In this document: positions 43,652-53,178 of the stretch, in pieces
How the letters are laid out: every line of letters starts with the position of its first letter
Position numbering within the stretch: position 1 is the first letter of the stretch
NCBI GenBank assembly: GCA_944326555.1
Contig: CALVEK010000012.1
Coordinates: forward strand, 1 to 64,000
DNA: 64,000 bases
Direction: 5' to 3'
From: Candidatus Gastranaerophilales bacterium
GTDB lineage: Bacteria > Cyanobacteriota > Vampirovibrionia > Gastranaerophilales > Gastranaerophilaceae
Made by a program: the position numbers and the translations under genes
Notes under the pieces: model-generated
The model's database searches: none
The model's input: the letters and a program-made list of their open reading frames with translations, nothing else
Told to the model about the DNA's origin: nothing

Positions 43652-44650
43652 ATGAGAAACACATTTCAAAATTTTGCCATACCCGAATATAATTATCAAA
43701 AACCAATTAGCTTACCTAAAAAAGATACACGCCAAGAGAAAAAAAACACAAATACAACAGCAAAGAGGTCTCTTAGTATAAAACAACAATCAGTAGCTTA
43801 TGTGGTTTCTACAGCTGCGGCTTGGGCATCTTATTATGCTGTAAAATATTTTTTTAAAAAATCCGTATTCCCTCCTTTGACCGAACATTTTACAGAAACC
43901 AGCAAACTTTCAACAGAAGAAACAAAAAATTGCAAAGATGCGGCAGAAAAAATACTAAAAACTCCGGAGTTTAGCACGACAGGTACAAAAATAAAATACC
44001 TCTCTGAATCATACTACAACAGGGATGAACTCAGAAGAAATATAATAAGAATAGGCAAAATGCCGTTTAATTTACATAAAGTTAAGTTTATAAGAAAATA
44101 CATCCTGCAAAAACGTGCCAAAATGTACGAATCAATGGCAAATGGAACAAATTCTTGTTATATAAATGCAACAAGATGCATTTGGATTAATGAAAAAAAA
44201 CTTATGGGAACAATATTCCATGAATTAGGACATGCAAAAAGTCATCAAAATCCAAACAAATTTTTAAATTCTATAGAATCCTTATACAACAGAAAAAAAT
44301 ATTATCTTTTAGCAGCAGCTTTTCTTATACCAAAAGCAAAGAAAGAAAGCCCGACAAAAACAGATAAAATAAGAAACACTCTTATCAATTCAATTCCCAT
44401 ACTTGCACTAATGGGCTTTGCACCAACACTAATAGAAGAAGCTAAAGCGTCAAAATATGGTATAGAATTTGCAAAACAATATACAACACCCGAATTACTA
44501 AAAAAGATTACCAAATCGTACAAAAAAGCATACTTAACATATATTGCGGGAGCAATAAGCGGTGTTTCTGCCTTAGTTGCAGCAATATACACAAGAAATA
44601 AAGTAAACACCAAAATAATAGAAAATTATAAAAATAAAAATTCCGATTGA
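43652..44650 (+). CDS. membrane zinc metallopeptidase (HELGH), unknown family
   Basis: A 332-residue protein. A basic, polar N-terminus (1-45) precedes a membrane segment (about 46-66), then a soluble helical domain with the zincin motif FHELGHAKSH (His190, Glu191, His194). Hydrophobic segments follow (about 216-227, 243-260, 295-315). Glu262/Glu263 in LIEEAKASKYG is well placed as the third zinc ligand, the gluzincin arrangement found in M48-like membrane peptidases, but the rest does not match a family I know. No signal peptide. The ribosome site is weak (GAG). It lies before wecB but carries its own upstream terminator-bounded context. Confidence 0.75.
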   Translation: MRNTFQNFAIPEYNYQKPISLPKKDTRQEKKNTNTTAKRSLSIKQQSVAYVVSTAAAWASYYAVKYFFKKSVFPPLTEHFTETSKLSTEETKNCKDAAEKILKTPEFSTTGTKIKYLSESYYNRDELRRNIIRIGKMPFNLHKVKFIRKYILQKRAKMYESMANGTNSCYINATRCIWINEKKLMGTIFHELGHAKSHQNPNKFLNSIESLYNRKKYYLLAAAFLIPKAKKESPTKTDKIRNTLINSIPILALMGFAPTLIEEAKASKYGIEFAKQYTTPELLKKITKSYKKAYLTYIAGAISGVSALVAAIYTRNKVNTKIIENYKNKNSD

Positions 44651-44678
44651 TTACAAAATCAAATATTTGGCATATAAT
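44650..44678 (+). promoter_or_regulatory. candidate promoter for wecB
   Basis: ATTACA (44650-44655) and a perfect TATAAT (44673-44678) lie 17 bp apart, about 40 bp upstream of the wecB ATG. Confidence 0.4.
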
Positions 44679-44717
44679 ATCACTTGAATTAAAAATCTAA
44701 GGTAATAAGGGTTAGGT

Positions 44718-45836
44718 ATGTCAAAAATTAGAGTTTTAACAGTGTTTGGTACAAGACCGGAAGCTATAAAGATGGCTCCTTTGGTTAAAGAATTTGAAAA
44801 GCACCCGGATATATTTAAAAGCATTGTATGCGTTACAGCACAACACAGACAAATGCTTGATCAGGTACTAAAACTTTTTGATATAAAGCCTGATTTTGAC
44901 TTAAATATAATGAAACCGAACCAAAATCTATGGATGATAACAGCAGAAGTTCTTGTCCTTATGAAAGATGTTATAGAAGAATCAAAACCTGATATTGTTT
45001 TGGTTCACGGTGATACAACAACATCTATGGCCGCCGCACTTTCTGCTTTTTACGCAAAAGTCCCTGTTGGACACGTTGAAGCAGGACTCAGAACTTTTGA
45101 CAAATATTATCCTTTTCCGGAAGAAATTAACAGAGTCTTTGCAGATGCTGTTTGCACATATCATTTTGCGCCGACGGAAACAAGTGTTGAAAATCTTATA
45201 AAATCAGCAATCCCAAAAGACAACATTTATAAAACAGGAAACACCGTAATAGATGCGCTTTTGCATACTGTTAACAACAACAAAGCAGATTTAAGCTACA
45301 TTGGACTCAATCCGAATTTAAAAACAATACTGCTCACTTCTCACAGAAGAGAGAATTTTGGAGAACCGATAAGAAATATCTGCAAAGCTGTATTGGAATT
45401 AGTTGAAAAGAACAAAGATATTCAGGTAGTATATCCCGTTCATTTGAATCCGAATGTTCAAAAACCAGTTAAAGAATTATTGGAAGGCAAAGAAAGAATC
45501 CACCTGATTGAGCCAATGGAATATGCTCCATTTTCAACATTAATGAAAGAATCTCATCTTATAATGACAGACTCAGGAGGAGTTCAAGAAGAAGCTCCAT
45601 CTTTAGGAAAACCTGTTCTTGTACTTCGTTCAACAACAGAAAGACCCGAAGCCGTAGAATATGGAACGGTTAAGTTGGTTGGAACAGATAAAGATAAAAT
45701 TGTATCGGAAGTTCAAAATCTTTTAGATAACGAAGATGAATACAAAAAAATGTCAGAATCCATAAACCCATACGGAGATGGATTGGCTTGTCAAAGAATA
45801 GCAGAAATAATTAAAAAATCGTTTGAAAACAAATAA
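44718..45836 (+). CDS. wecB: UDP-N-acetylglucosamine 2-epimerase
   Basis: A non-hydrolysing epimerase giving UDP-ManNAc for surface glycans. The 372-residue GT-B-fold protein has FGTRPEAIKMAPLV, TAQHRQMLDQVL, LVHGDTTTSMAAAL, GHVEAGLRT, LLTSHRRENFG and TDSGGVQEEAPSLGKPVLVLR. It pairs functionally with the WecG-type transferase at 24237. Its stop lies nine bases from the convergent next gene. Confidence 0.96.
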   Translation: MSKIRVLTVFGTRPEAIKMAPLVKEFEKHPDIFKSIVCVTAQHRQMLDQVLKLFDIKPDFDLNIMKPNQNLWMITAEVLVLMKDVIEESKPDIVLVHGDTTTSMAAALSAFYAKVPVGHVEAGLRTFDKYYPFPEEINRVFADAVCTYHFAPTETSVENLIKSAIPKDNIYKTGNTVIDALLHTVNNNKADLSYIGLNPNLKTILLTSHRRENFGEPIRNICKAVLELVEKNKDIQVVYPVHLNPNVQKPVKELLEGKERIHLIEPMEYAPFSTLMKESHLIMTDSGGVQEEAPSLGKPVLVLRSTTERPEAVEYGTVKLVGTDKDKIVSEVQNLLDNEDEYKKMSESINPYGDGLACQRIAEIIKKSFENK

Positions 45837-45845
45837 AAATACTTA

Positions 45846-46529
45846 TTACCACTGGATAATAACAATTCCGGAATGGCCATTGTCCGCATTTGTCCATTGT
45901 TTTTTGATATTTTTTTCAAATTGACCACCCGCACCATATTTCGCCGATTTGGGAATATCATACAGGTAAAGATATTTTTCAGGTATATGGTATTCAACAG
46001 TTTTTGGTGTGTGTCCTAAAGGTGTCATTCTATTTGATTTTGCGCCGCCATGAGCTGTTATACCTGTTTCAGATATAGTTGTATCAGTTCCATCTTTGGC
46101 ATCAATAAATTTTGTTCCGTCAACAAATGTCCCGTTTCCGCCTCGTCCAATTTTAATAACGACTACAGGTTTATCAATCCTTATATGTTTTGAAATTACT
46201 TGTCCTGCAGAACCTCCCTCATAAGGAGTAGCTCCACCGCCGCCGCCTATCGCAAGTACAAAAAATCCTGCATTAATTTTAGGTCTTGAAAAAATACAAC
46301 TGTTGCTTTCACTTGTGTGAATTAACTTCATTTTTCCATTCACTACTTTGTAAAGTTTACCGACATGCCTGCCATTTTTGTCTAACTTACAAACAAACTG
46401 ACCTCTTGTATATTTTTTTGCAAAGGAAATATACATATTTATCAAAACAGGTTTAAAAACAACAGAAAACAACGCAAACGCAAGCGCAAATGCAAATATA
46501 CATAACAAACTTTTTTTAAATAAAGACAT
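45846..46529 (-). CDS. glycine-rich surface-type protein
   Basis: A 227-residue protein with an N-terminal membrane or signal segment (about residues 8-28, not clearly cleaved). The C-terminal domain holds IGGGGGATPYEGGSAGQV, IGRGGNGTFVDG, AHGGAKSN and the ending GHSGIVIIQW. A Gly-rich body closing with a GxVIIxW motif is known from phage tail-fibre tips and bacterial surface proteins of the glycine-rich type. It is likely an exposed adhesin-like or pilus-associated factor. ATG 46529 fits the ribosome spacing better than one at 46535. Confidence 0.65.
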   Translation of the reverse strand: MSLFKKSLLCIFAFALAFALFSVVFKPVLINMYISFAKKYTRGQFVCKLDKNGRHVGKLYKVVNGKMKLIHTSESNSCIFSRPKINAGFFVLAIGGGGGATPYEGGSAGQVISKHIRIDKPVVVIKIGRGGNGTFVDGTKFIDAKDGTDTTISETGITAHGGAKSNRMTPLGHTPKTVEYHIPEKYLYLYDIPKSAKYGAGGQFEKNIKKQWTNADNGHSGIVIIQW

Positions 46530-46623
46530 TACCATACCCGTTTTGTATACTTCATACTAATATTTTGTATTTAAAAATGCAAGCAATCAAAAAACTAATG
46601 TTGGAGGCAATTTTTATCTGATA

Positions 46624-46632
46624 TGTTATAAT
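46624..46632 (+). promoter_or_regulatory. extended -10 promoter for the parvulin gene
   Basis: TGTTATAAT is a TGnTATAAT extended -10 element, 30 bp upstream of the ATG at 46663, with no strong -35 needed. Confidence 0.5.
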
Positions 46633-46662
46633 TAACTTCGTACACAAAAAAAGGATAGTTAT

Positions 46663-46944
46663 ATGACAGAAGTTAGAGCAAGTCATCTGTTAGTAAAAAC
46701 AGAAGAAGAAGCAAAACAACTTAGAGAAGAAATCTTAAACGGAAAAGACTTTGCAGACGTCGCTGCAGAGGTTTCTCTATGCCCGTCAGGAGCAAATGGC
46801 GGAGATCTTGGATTTTTTGGCAAAGGTGTTATGGTTAAAGAATTCGAAGATGCTGCATTTTCTATGAATGTTGGTGATTTATCAGAACCTATTCAAACTC
46901 AATTTGGTTGGCATTTGCTCAAACTAACAGATAAAAAAGACTAG
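46663..46944 (+). CDS. single-domain parvulin peptidyl-prolyl isomerase
   Basis: A 93-residue cis-trans prolyl isomerase comprising only the PpiC rotamase domain: VRASHLLVKTEEEA, FADVAAEVSLCPSGANGGDLGFFGKG, MVKEFEDAAFSM and FGWHLLKL. No signal peptide, so a cytosolic folding helper as in E. coli PpiC. AAGGA precedes the ATG, and the peptidase gene follows 10 bp later. Confidence 0.95.
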   Translation: MTEVRASHLLVKTEEEAKQLREEILNGKDFADVAAEVSLCPSGANGGDLGFFGKGVMVKEFEDAAFSMNVGDLSEPIQTQFGWHLLKLTDKKD

Positions 46945-46954
46945 TTTATTAAAA

Positions 46955-48607
46955 ATGATTAAAAAATTAAGAGAAATTTTAGAAGAACAAAAACTTGATT
47001 ACTTGCTTATTAACTCAACAGACGAGTTTCTTGTCGAATACAATGAACTTTCAAATTGTGCAAGATACTTTGTAACGGGCTTTTCCGGTTCAACTGGTGA
47101 TGTTTTATTATCAAAAGAAAACATCTGGCAGTTTGTCGACGGAAGATACCACGAACAAGCAGATAATCAGGTAGACCACAAAACAACTACCGTTGTAAAA
47201 CTGCAGCTTGGTCAAACATTCTCTTCCGAATTAATTAAGAGAATTGAACCACACAGCACGCTTGGTATAGTTTCAAAAAAAGTTTCTCTTAATTTTTATA
47301 ATATTCTAAAAAGTGGTCTTTCAAAAAAACAATGCAAAATAAAAGGCCTTGATTTTGAGCCGGTAGAAAAAATTGCAAACCTAAAAACATCAGACAATGG
47401 CGAAAATATACAAAAAATTTCAACAGATATTTCAGGCCTAAATGCAGATGAAAAATACAAAAAACTCATAAGAAAAATCAGACTCAATAACGACCAATGC
47501 TATATAGAAACGAACCTTGAAAATATAGCGTACTTAACAAATTGCAGACAATACAAAACACCTTACTCAAGTACGTTCAAAGCCAAAGTTATAATTACAA
47601 AAAAATATGCAACCGTATACACTGATGAAAAAATCAATAGAACTATAGGCGAATATTATGAAATTAAACCTTTAAAAGAATTTGAAAAAGATTGTAAGAA
47701 ATCAAAACAAGTCATATTTAATAAAGCAACAATAAATTACTATGACTTTTCCCTAATAAAAAGAAAATCAATAGAAGCAAAATATGACTTTATAAAAGAG
47801 ATGAAAGCTATAAAGAATGATAGCGAAATAAATCACTTTAAACAAAACTTTGAGAAAACAGACAACGTCGTTAATAAAATATCGGAACTGATAAAAAATA
47901 AAAACAATTTAACAGAAAAAGCAATATCTGACGAAGTTGAAAATGAATACCTAAAACAAGGTGCAAAACAATTGAGCTTTAAAACAATTCTTGCGGCAGG
48001 AACAAACTCCTCAATCATTCATTATTCAAACCCGTCAGAAAAAGTAAAAATAAAAAACGGAGATTTTGTTCTGCTCGATTGCGGAGGACACTTTGACGGA
48101 GGGTACTCCACTGATATAACAAGAACCTTTGTAAAAGGAGAACCGACTGCACTTCAAAAAAAAGTTTATACAACAGTGCTTAAAATGTTTTTAAATGCAT
48201 ACAATTCAAAAATAACAAGCAGAACATCAGGTTTCACACTTGATAAAATAGCAAGAAAAATTCACAAACAATCAGGACTCTCTGATTTTAACTTCAACCA
48301 TGGATTAGGCCATGGTGTAGGAATAAACGTCCATGAAAACCCGCCGACAATTTCTTGTGGTCAATCAGGGAAAAGAATATTAAAAGAAAACATGGTATTC
48401 ACTATTGAGCCTGGGCTTTATAAAGCAGGTTTTGGTGGTGTAAGACTGGAAAACACAGTATATCTTACCCGCATAAATAGTGAATTAAAAATACAATCAC
48501 TGTCTCACGTTCCTTTTCAGGAAAATGCAATAGACTACAATCTTTTAAATAAACAAGAAAAACAATGGCTTAAAAACTGGCAGGAATATAAACAATGCAA
48601 GAAATAA
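46955..48607 (+). CDS. M24B Xaa-Pro aminopeptidase
   Basis: A 550-residue aminopeptidase P. Two creatinase-type N-terminal domains (about 1-130 and 150-290) precede the pita-bread domain with the dimetal ligands: LLDCGGHFDGGYSTDITRTF (two aspartates), FNHGLGHGVGINVHE (histidine), FTIEPGLY and GGVRLENTV (glutamates). It removes N-terminal residues before proline in the cytosol. Its end overlaps the start of the methyltransferase gene by 13 bp. Confidence 0.94.
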   Translation: MIKKLREILEEQKLDYLLINSTDEFLVEYNELSNCARYFVTGFSGSTGDVLLSKENIWQFVDGRYHEQADNQVDHKTTTVVKLQLGQTFSSELIKRIEPHSTLGIVSKKVSLNFYNILKSGLSKKQCKIKGLDFEPVEKIANLKTSDNGENIQKISTDISGLNADEKYKKLIRKIRLNNDQCYIETNLENIAYLTNCRQYKTPYSSTFKAKVIITKKYATVYTDEKINRTIGEYYEIKPLKEFEKDCKKSKQVIFNKATINYYDFSLIKRKSIEAKYDFIKEMKAIKNDSEINHFKQNFEKTDNVVNKISELIKNKNNLTEKAISDEVENEYLKQGAKQLSFKTILAAGTNSSIIHYSNPSEKVKIKNGDFVLLDCGGHFDGGYSTDITRTFVKGEPTALQKKVYTTVLKMFLNAYNSKITSRTSGFTLDKIARKIHKQSGLSDFNFNHGLGHGVGINVHENPPTISCGQSGKRILKENMVFTIEPGLYKAGFGGVRLENTVYLTRINSELKIQSLSHVPFQENAIDYNLLNKQEKQWLKNWQEYKQCKK

Positions 48608-49356
48608 CAAGCATAACAAATACTATAGTTAAAGAAACCGTAAAACTTCACCAAAAGAAATACAGAAACGAAAAAAAACTTTTTTTACTTGAGGGCTACA
48701 AGCCAATATTTGAAGCATTTCAAGAAAAAGCAGAAATTGATACGGTTTTTGTTACCAAAGAGAATATAGAAAAATTTAAATTTCTAAAAGATAAATTAGT
48801 TATCACAACAAATGCGATAATGGAAAAAATATCAACAACGGAAAGTGCGCCTGAAGCCGTAGCTATAGCAAAACAAAAAATACTGACAATAAATGACATA
48901 AAAAACAAAAAAAGAATAGCACTTTTAGAAAATATAAAAGATGCAGGTAATCTTGGCACATTAATTCGCTCTGCAGCTGCTTTTGGTATAGACGCCATAA
49001 TATTATCAGGCGACACAATAGACCAATATAACCCCAAAGTTGTTCGTTCAACAGTGGGAGGATTATTCAAACTGCCAATAGTTAAAGAATCTGTTGATAA
49101 AACAAAAGAAGTCTTTAAAAATCACAACTTTATTGCAACTGTTGTAAATCACAAAGATACAATAACACCGGAAAAAATTGATTACGAAAAGCCTTTTGTA
49201 ATAATGCTTGGCTCTGAAGCTGACGGACTAACAGAAAATGCTATTAAAATATCAAATATAAAAACGACTATCCCTATAACAAAAACAACAGAATCCCTAA
49301 ATCTAAGCGTAGCCGGCTCCATTTTGTTTTATATAAGTTCAACTAAATCACTTTAA
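48595..49356 (+). CDS. TrmH/SpoU-family RNA 2'-O-methyltransferase
   Basis: A 253-residue SPOUT enzyme. A substrate-binding N-terminal domain (about 1-95, LLEGYKPIFEAF) is followed by the knotted SAM domain: LLENIKDAGNLGTLIRSAAAFG, NPKVVRSTVGGLFKLPI, IMLGSEADGL and ESLNLSVAGSILFY. Methylates a ribose in rRNA or tRNA; target unknown. It is translationally coupled to the aminopeptidase, and its last nine bases overlap the convergent protease gene. Confidence 0.93.
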   Translation: MQEITSITNTIVKETVKLHQKKYRNEKKLFLLEGYKPIFEAFQEKAEIDTVFVTKENIEKFKFLKDKLVITTNAIMEKISTTESAPEAVAIAKQKILTINDIKNKKRIALLENIKDAGNLGTLIRSAAAFGIDAIILSGDTIDQYNPKVVRSTVGGLFKLPIVKESVDKTKEVFKNHNFIATVVNHKDTITPEKIDYEKPFVIMLGSEADGLTENAIKISNIKTTIPITKTTESLNLSVAGSILFYISSTKSL

Positions 49357-50652
49357 TTCCAATTCATTGAACGTAACAAACGATGACAAGAATTTTTCTC
49401 TACTCATTGTTATTTCTTGTTGTGTTGTAGGGTTAATAACTGTAACTGTTTTGTCAGTAATAGATTTGAGAGAATAAGCATGTGTATTTACAAGCCCCAT
49501 CTCTCTGTCTTCTTCACTAAACTCAGTTTCCACATTCATATTTGGAGTATGAACAGTTACAGCATAATTTCCTGTTTGCAATTTTTCTTGTAAAGTATCT
49601 AAATCTTTATTATTAATTGGTACATAAGCAAATCCCATAATAACATTAGACTTACCCTCATCGCCACAAAGTGCTTTCATTACTTCACTTGAATAACCAC
49701 CGTCAACAATTCTTTCAAAAGTTTCCGTACGATATTTTTCATACCCTAAAGTAAGAGCAACTAAATCAGGATCACCTGAACCCAAACGCCCCATAGCTTC
49801 TTTAATTTCTTCTTCGGTAAATTGATATTCTTTACCTACACCTAAAAATCTGATTGTAGAAATTTTATTTTCCTTATCATAAGAAATACTTTTGTTTAAT
49901 ATTTCACGACCTTTTTTAGTATTCAAAAGACTTTGAATTGTACTTACAAAATAACAAGTTCCTGACATACCCTGTTTAAAGCCATCATCTAAATCGCCAT
50001 CTAAATTATCAGGATTAAAATTATCAAATCCGGGTTTGTCTTTCATCTCCGCCTTAGTATTTTCAACAATTAATCCTGAAGAATTATACTTGGAATTTAA
50101 ATAGACACTGCCGTCTCGATTGTAGAGAGTTCGCTCAATAAGCCTGTTTCTACTCCTTGCATCATAAATGTCTTTAACTCTCAATTTACCGTCTTCGTAT
50201 CTTTCTTCAACAATTTGAGAATCGTCATTGTTATAACTTTTTTCAATTAAATTGCCATTTTCATCATAACCTCTATCTTCTACAAGAAATATTTCATAAT
50301 AGTCCTTATATTCTCCTTTTGAGTATACAGAACCATCTTTTCTGTAGAAAGTTACTTCAAAATTACCGTTATCAATTTGTCTTGTAGTCTGTTTTAAAGA
50401 ACCGTCTTCTCTTCGCTCGGTATATTCGATAGGCTCATCTCCATAATATTTTGTTTCAGAAAGCCCATCATCACTTTTATGTATTGTTATTTTGTCATCT
50501 ATATTCTGGGGGCCTGTTGTTCTCTCTACTTGCAAGCCATCCATATCATTGAACTTGGCATCAAAAAATTTTTCATCCTTAACATTAGATGAAAAATCCG
50601 TTTTAGAATCACTATTAGAAAATATTATTTTTGATATATCAGTAATCTTCAT
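49348..50652 (-). CDS. calpain-like cysteine protease with N-terminal repeats
   Basis: A 434-residue protein. Residues about 40-200 form repeated YRKDGSVY / YDENGNLIE units like the YwqK/MORN-type beta-hairpin repeats. The C-terminal domain (about 215-434) has the calpain (C2) signature: KQGMSGTCYFVSTIQSLL with oxyanion Gln227 and catalytic Cys233, then NTHAYSLKS with His391 and VINPTTQQ with Asn407, matching the QGxxGDCYFL, HAYS and NP motifs. All three catalytic residues are present. No signal peptide or calcium EF-hands are seen. It may be an effector or a processing protease. ATG 50652 is set by AGGA nine bases upstream. Monocistronic. Confidence 0.85.
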   Translation of the reverse strand: MKITDISKIIFSNSDSKTDFSSNVKDEKFFDAKFNDMDGLQVERTTGPQNIDDKITIHKSDDGLSETKYYGDEPIEYTERREDGSLKQTTRQIDNGNFEVTFYRKDGSVYSKGEYKDYYEIFLVEDRGYDENGNLIEKSYNNDDSQIVEERYEDGKLRVKDIYDARSRNRLIERTLYNRDGSVYLNSKYNSSGLIVENTKAEMKDKPGFDNFNPDNLDGDLDDGFKQGMSGTCYFVSTIQSLLNTKKGREILNKSISYDKENKISTIRFLGVGKEYQFTEEEIKEAMGRLGSGDPDLVALTLGYEKYRTETFERIVDGGYSSEVMKALCGDEGKSNVIMGFAYVPINNKDLDTLQEKLQTGNYAVTVHTPNMNVETEFSEEDREMGLVNTHAYSLKSITDKTVTVINPTTQQEITMSREKFLSSFVTFNELELK

Positions 50653-50840
50653 AAATGCCATTCCTGTTATGATTGTCGACTAACTTAGATAAAATTTTAG
50701 GGAAATCAGAGAATTTGTTACAAAGGTTAATATCCAAGCGGGCTATTTATCTGTTTTTCTACATTTATGTTTGTTTTTTTGCTACAATTATTGGGTAAAT
50801 TTGAAAATATTATTTTTAGGGGTATAGAGAGGCAATTAAA

Positions 50841-52148
50841 ATGAAAAACAAGAAATTGATGTTTTGGATGATTATTGCACTTGTAATAGTAGCCGTTGTC
50901 ATAATCATCAAAAAACCTACCAAACTCGGCTTGGATTTAGTCGGCGGTTCAAGAATAGTTCTTGAAGCACAAACAACAGATACCATAGCCAAAATCACAC
51001 CTGATATGATGAGCAGCTTGCAATTTGCCATCGAAAACAGAGTAAACGCGCTTGGTGTGGCAGAAACCGTTGTTCAACAAACAGGAGAAAAGAGATTACT
51101 TGTAGAAATTCCTGCAATTTCTGATCCTGCAAAAGCAAAGGAATTCCTCGGTGAAACAGCTGAGCTTGAATTCAAAAAACCGCTAGACGGTAAATACGGG
51201 GCAACCGGTTGGGCGCCAACGGGTTTGACAGGTAAAGATGTAAAAAAAGCATTAATTTCAACAAACCCCGGTGGCCAATGGGTTGTATCTTTAGAATTCA
51301 ATGACAAAGGTACAAAAAAATTCGGTGAATTAACATCAAAAATGGTTGGCCAATCAATGGCAATATTCTTTAACGGAGAAATGCAATCTGCTCCGACAAT
51401 TCAAGAACCTATCTTAGGTGGACATGCACAAATTTCAGGCGGCGATTCAGGTTTTGCCTACGAAGAAGCTAAGAAAATGGTTGATTTACTTAATGCAGGC
51501 GCATTACCTGTTCCTGCAAAGATTATCGAAGAAAGTCTTGTCGGACCGACTCTTGGAGCTGACAGTATTGCAAAAAGTAAAACAGCAGGTATCGTCGGTA
51601 TCGGACTTGTTATGATATTTATGCTTTTGTATTATCGTTTGCCCGGTTTTATCGCAGACATTGCATTAATTATTTATTCGCTGCTTGTATTTGCTGTATT
51701 CAAGGTAGTTCCCGTTACTTTGACATTAGCAGGTATTGCAGGTTTTATCCTGAGTATCGGTATGGCGGTTGATGCTAACATATTAATTTTTGAAAGAACA
51801 AAAGAAGAATTAAAAGCTGGCAGAACTTTATTTACTGCGATTAATGCAGGTTTTGACAGGGCTTTTACTTCGATTTTTGACTCCAATATGACAACAATCA
51901 TAACCTGTGTAATACTCTACTTCTTAGGTACAAGTATTATCAAAGGTTTTGCTCTGACTTTGATTATCGGTGTTTTGATAAGTATGTTTACAGCAATAAC
52001 GGTAACAAAAAATTTCATGCATCTTTTATTTGGTGCAGGACAACTAAAACACCCCGGTTGGTTTGGTATCAAACAGTCTGAAATAGGCAAAGCCTATGAA
52101 GCAACCGAAACAAAGAAAGAAAAAGCAAAATTCGGTATTTTGGATTAG
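50841..52148 (+). CDS. secD: protein translocase subunit SecD
   Basis: SecD with SecF uses the proton gradient to pull translocated proteins outward. The 435-residue protein is the short form. It has a first membrane helix, then LGLDLVGGSRIVLEAQ, the P1 domain, NPGGQWVVSLEFND, VGPTLGADSI and five further helices with GMAVDANILIFERTKEEL. GAGAGG lies before the ATG. secF follows after 36 bp. Confidence 0.95.
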   Translation: MKNKKLMFWMIIALVIVAVVIIIKKPTKLGLDLVGGSRIVLEAQTTDTIAKITPDMMSSLQFAIENRVNALGVAETVVQQTGEKRLLVEIPAISDPAKAKEFLGETAELEFKKPLDGKYGATGWAPTGLTGKDVKKALISTNPGGQWVVSLEFNDKGTKKFGELTSKMVGQSMAIFFNGEMQSAPTIQEPILGGHAQISGGDSGFAYEEAKKMVDLLNAGALPVPAKIIEESLVGPTLGADSIAKSKTAGIVGIGLVMIFMLLYYRLPGFIADIALIIYSLLVFAVFKVVPVTLTLAGIAGFILSIGMAVDANILIFERTKEELKAGRTLFTAINAGFDRAFTSIFDSNMTTIITCVILYFLGTSIIKGFALTLIIGVLISMFTAITVTKNFMHLLFGAGQLKHPGWFGIKQSEIGKAYEATETKKEKAKFGILD

Positions 52149-52184
52149 TAAAAACAAACAAAAAGTCTAAGGAGATAAAATATA

Positions 52185-53177
52185 ATGAGTGAAACAGTTT
52201 TACATCAACATAAATGGATTGATGTCGTAAAATACAGATGGGTCTGGTTTGGACTCTCGCTGTTATTAATAGTTCCCGGCATTGTTGCAATGGCATATAA
52301 CGTGGTTAATTCACCAAATCATTCACCTGTTAAAGTAGGTATCGATTTTACTGGTGGTACAATTACACAATATTCCGTCAACAAAGACGTGTCTAACAGT
52401 GAAATAGAAAAATTAAGAACAAAACTTGTTAACCAAGGTGTAGAAAATCCTGTAATACAAGTATTAAAAACAAATAATACAATCTCAAAAGCAGAAAACC
52501 TTAATGCTTCAACAATAATATCCGTAAAAACAGCATTTAAAAGTAACGATATCAAAGCTGAACAAAAAATCGGAGATGTTGTTAAGTCAGATTATCCCTC
52601 CGCAGAGCTTGTTCAAGTAAGTTCTATCGGTCCATCATTAGGTAAAGAATTATTTGTTAATTCGCTATATGCCCTTGGTTTAGCATTTTTGGGAATTGTT
52701 GTTTACTTATCATTCAGATTCCAAGTAGATTATGCTGTTATAGCACTTATATCACTTGTTCACGATGCACTGTTTGTATTGGGATTCTTTGCTATTTTAG
52801 GAATATTTTACAATGTACACATTGATGCTCTCTTTATCACAGCAGTTTTGACAGTAATCGGCTTTTCTAACCACGATACTATTGTTGTATTTGACAGAAT
52901 CAGAGAAAACTCAAGATTTTTGGCAAAGAAAGCTACTTTCCCTGAAATAGTTAATGCCAGCGTAAACCAAACTCTTGCAAGAAGTATCAATACATCACTG
53001 ACAACATTAATTACACTTGCCGCACTTTACCTGTTTGGCGGTGAAACAACAAAAGAATTTGTTCTTGCAATGATTGTAGGTATAGCAATAGGAACATATT
53101 CAAGTATTTTCTTTGCATCAACTCTTCTTGATTGGTGGAGAGAAAGACAAGAAAGTAAAAAAGGAGCAAGAGCATAA
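52185..53177 (+). CDS. secF: protein translocase subunit SecF
   Basis: The 330-residue partner of SecD. Motifs: GIDFTGGTITQYSV, SSIGPSLGKEL, SLVHDALFVLGFFAI and TVIGFSNHDTIVVFDRIREN with the conserved aspartate of the proton path, then SINTSLTTLITLAALYLFGG. AAGGAG precedes the ATG, and the gene is coupled to the next one. Confidence 0.95.
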   Translation: MSETVLHQHKWIDVVKYRWVWFGLSLLLIVPGIVAMAYNVVNSPNHSPVKVGIDFTGGTITQYSVNKDVSNSEIEKLRTKLVNQGVENPVIQVLKTNNTISKAENLNASTIISVKTAFKSNDIKAEQKIGDVVKSDYPSAELVQVSSIGPSLGKELFVNSLYALGLAFLGIVVYLSFRFQVDYAVIALISLVHDALFVLGFFAILGIFYNVHIDALFITAVLTVIGFSNHDTIVVFDRIRENSRFLAKKATFPEIVNASVNQTLARSINTSLTTLITLAALYLFGGETTKEFVLAMIVGIAIGTYSSIFFASTLLDWWRERQESKKGARA

Positions 53178-53178
53178 T

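Noticed and set aside
53113-53178. Upstream extension of the XRE/zinc-ribbon frame
   Set aside because: These codons lie within secF in another frame, and the ATG directly after the secF stop is the natural start.
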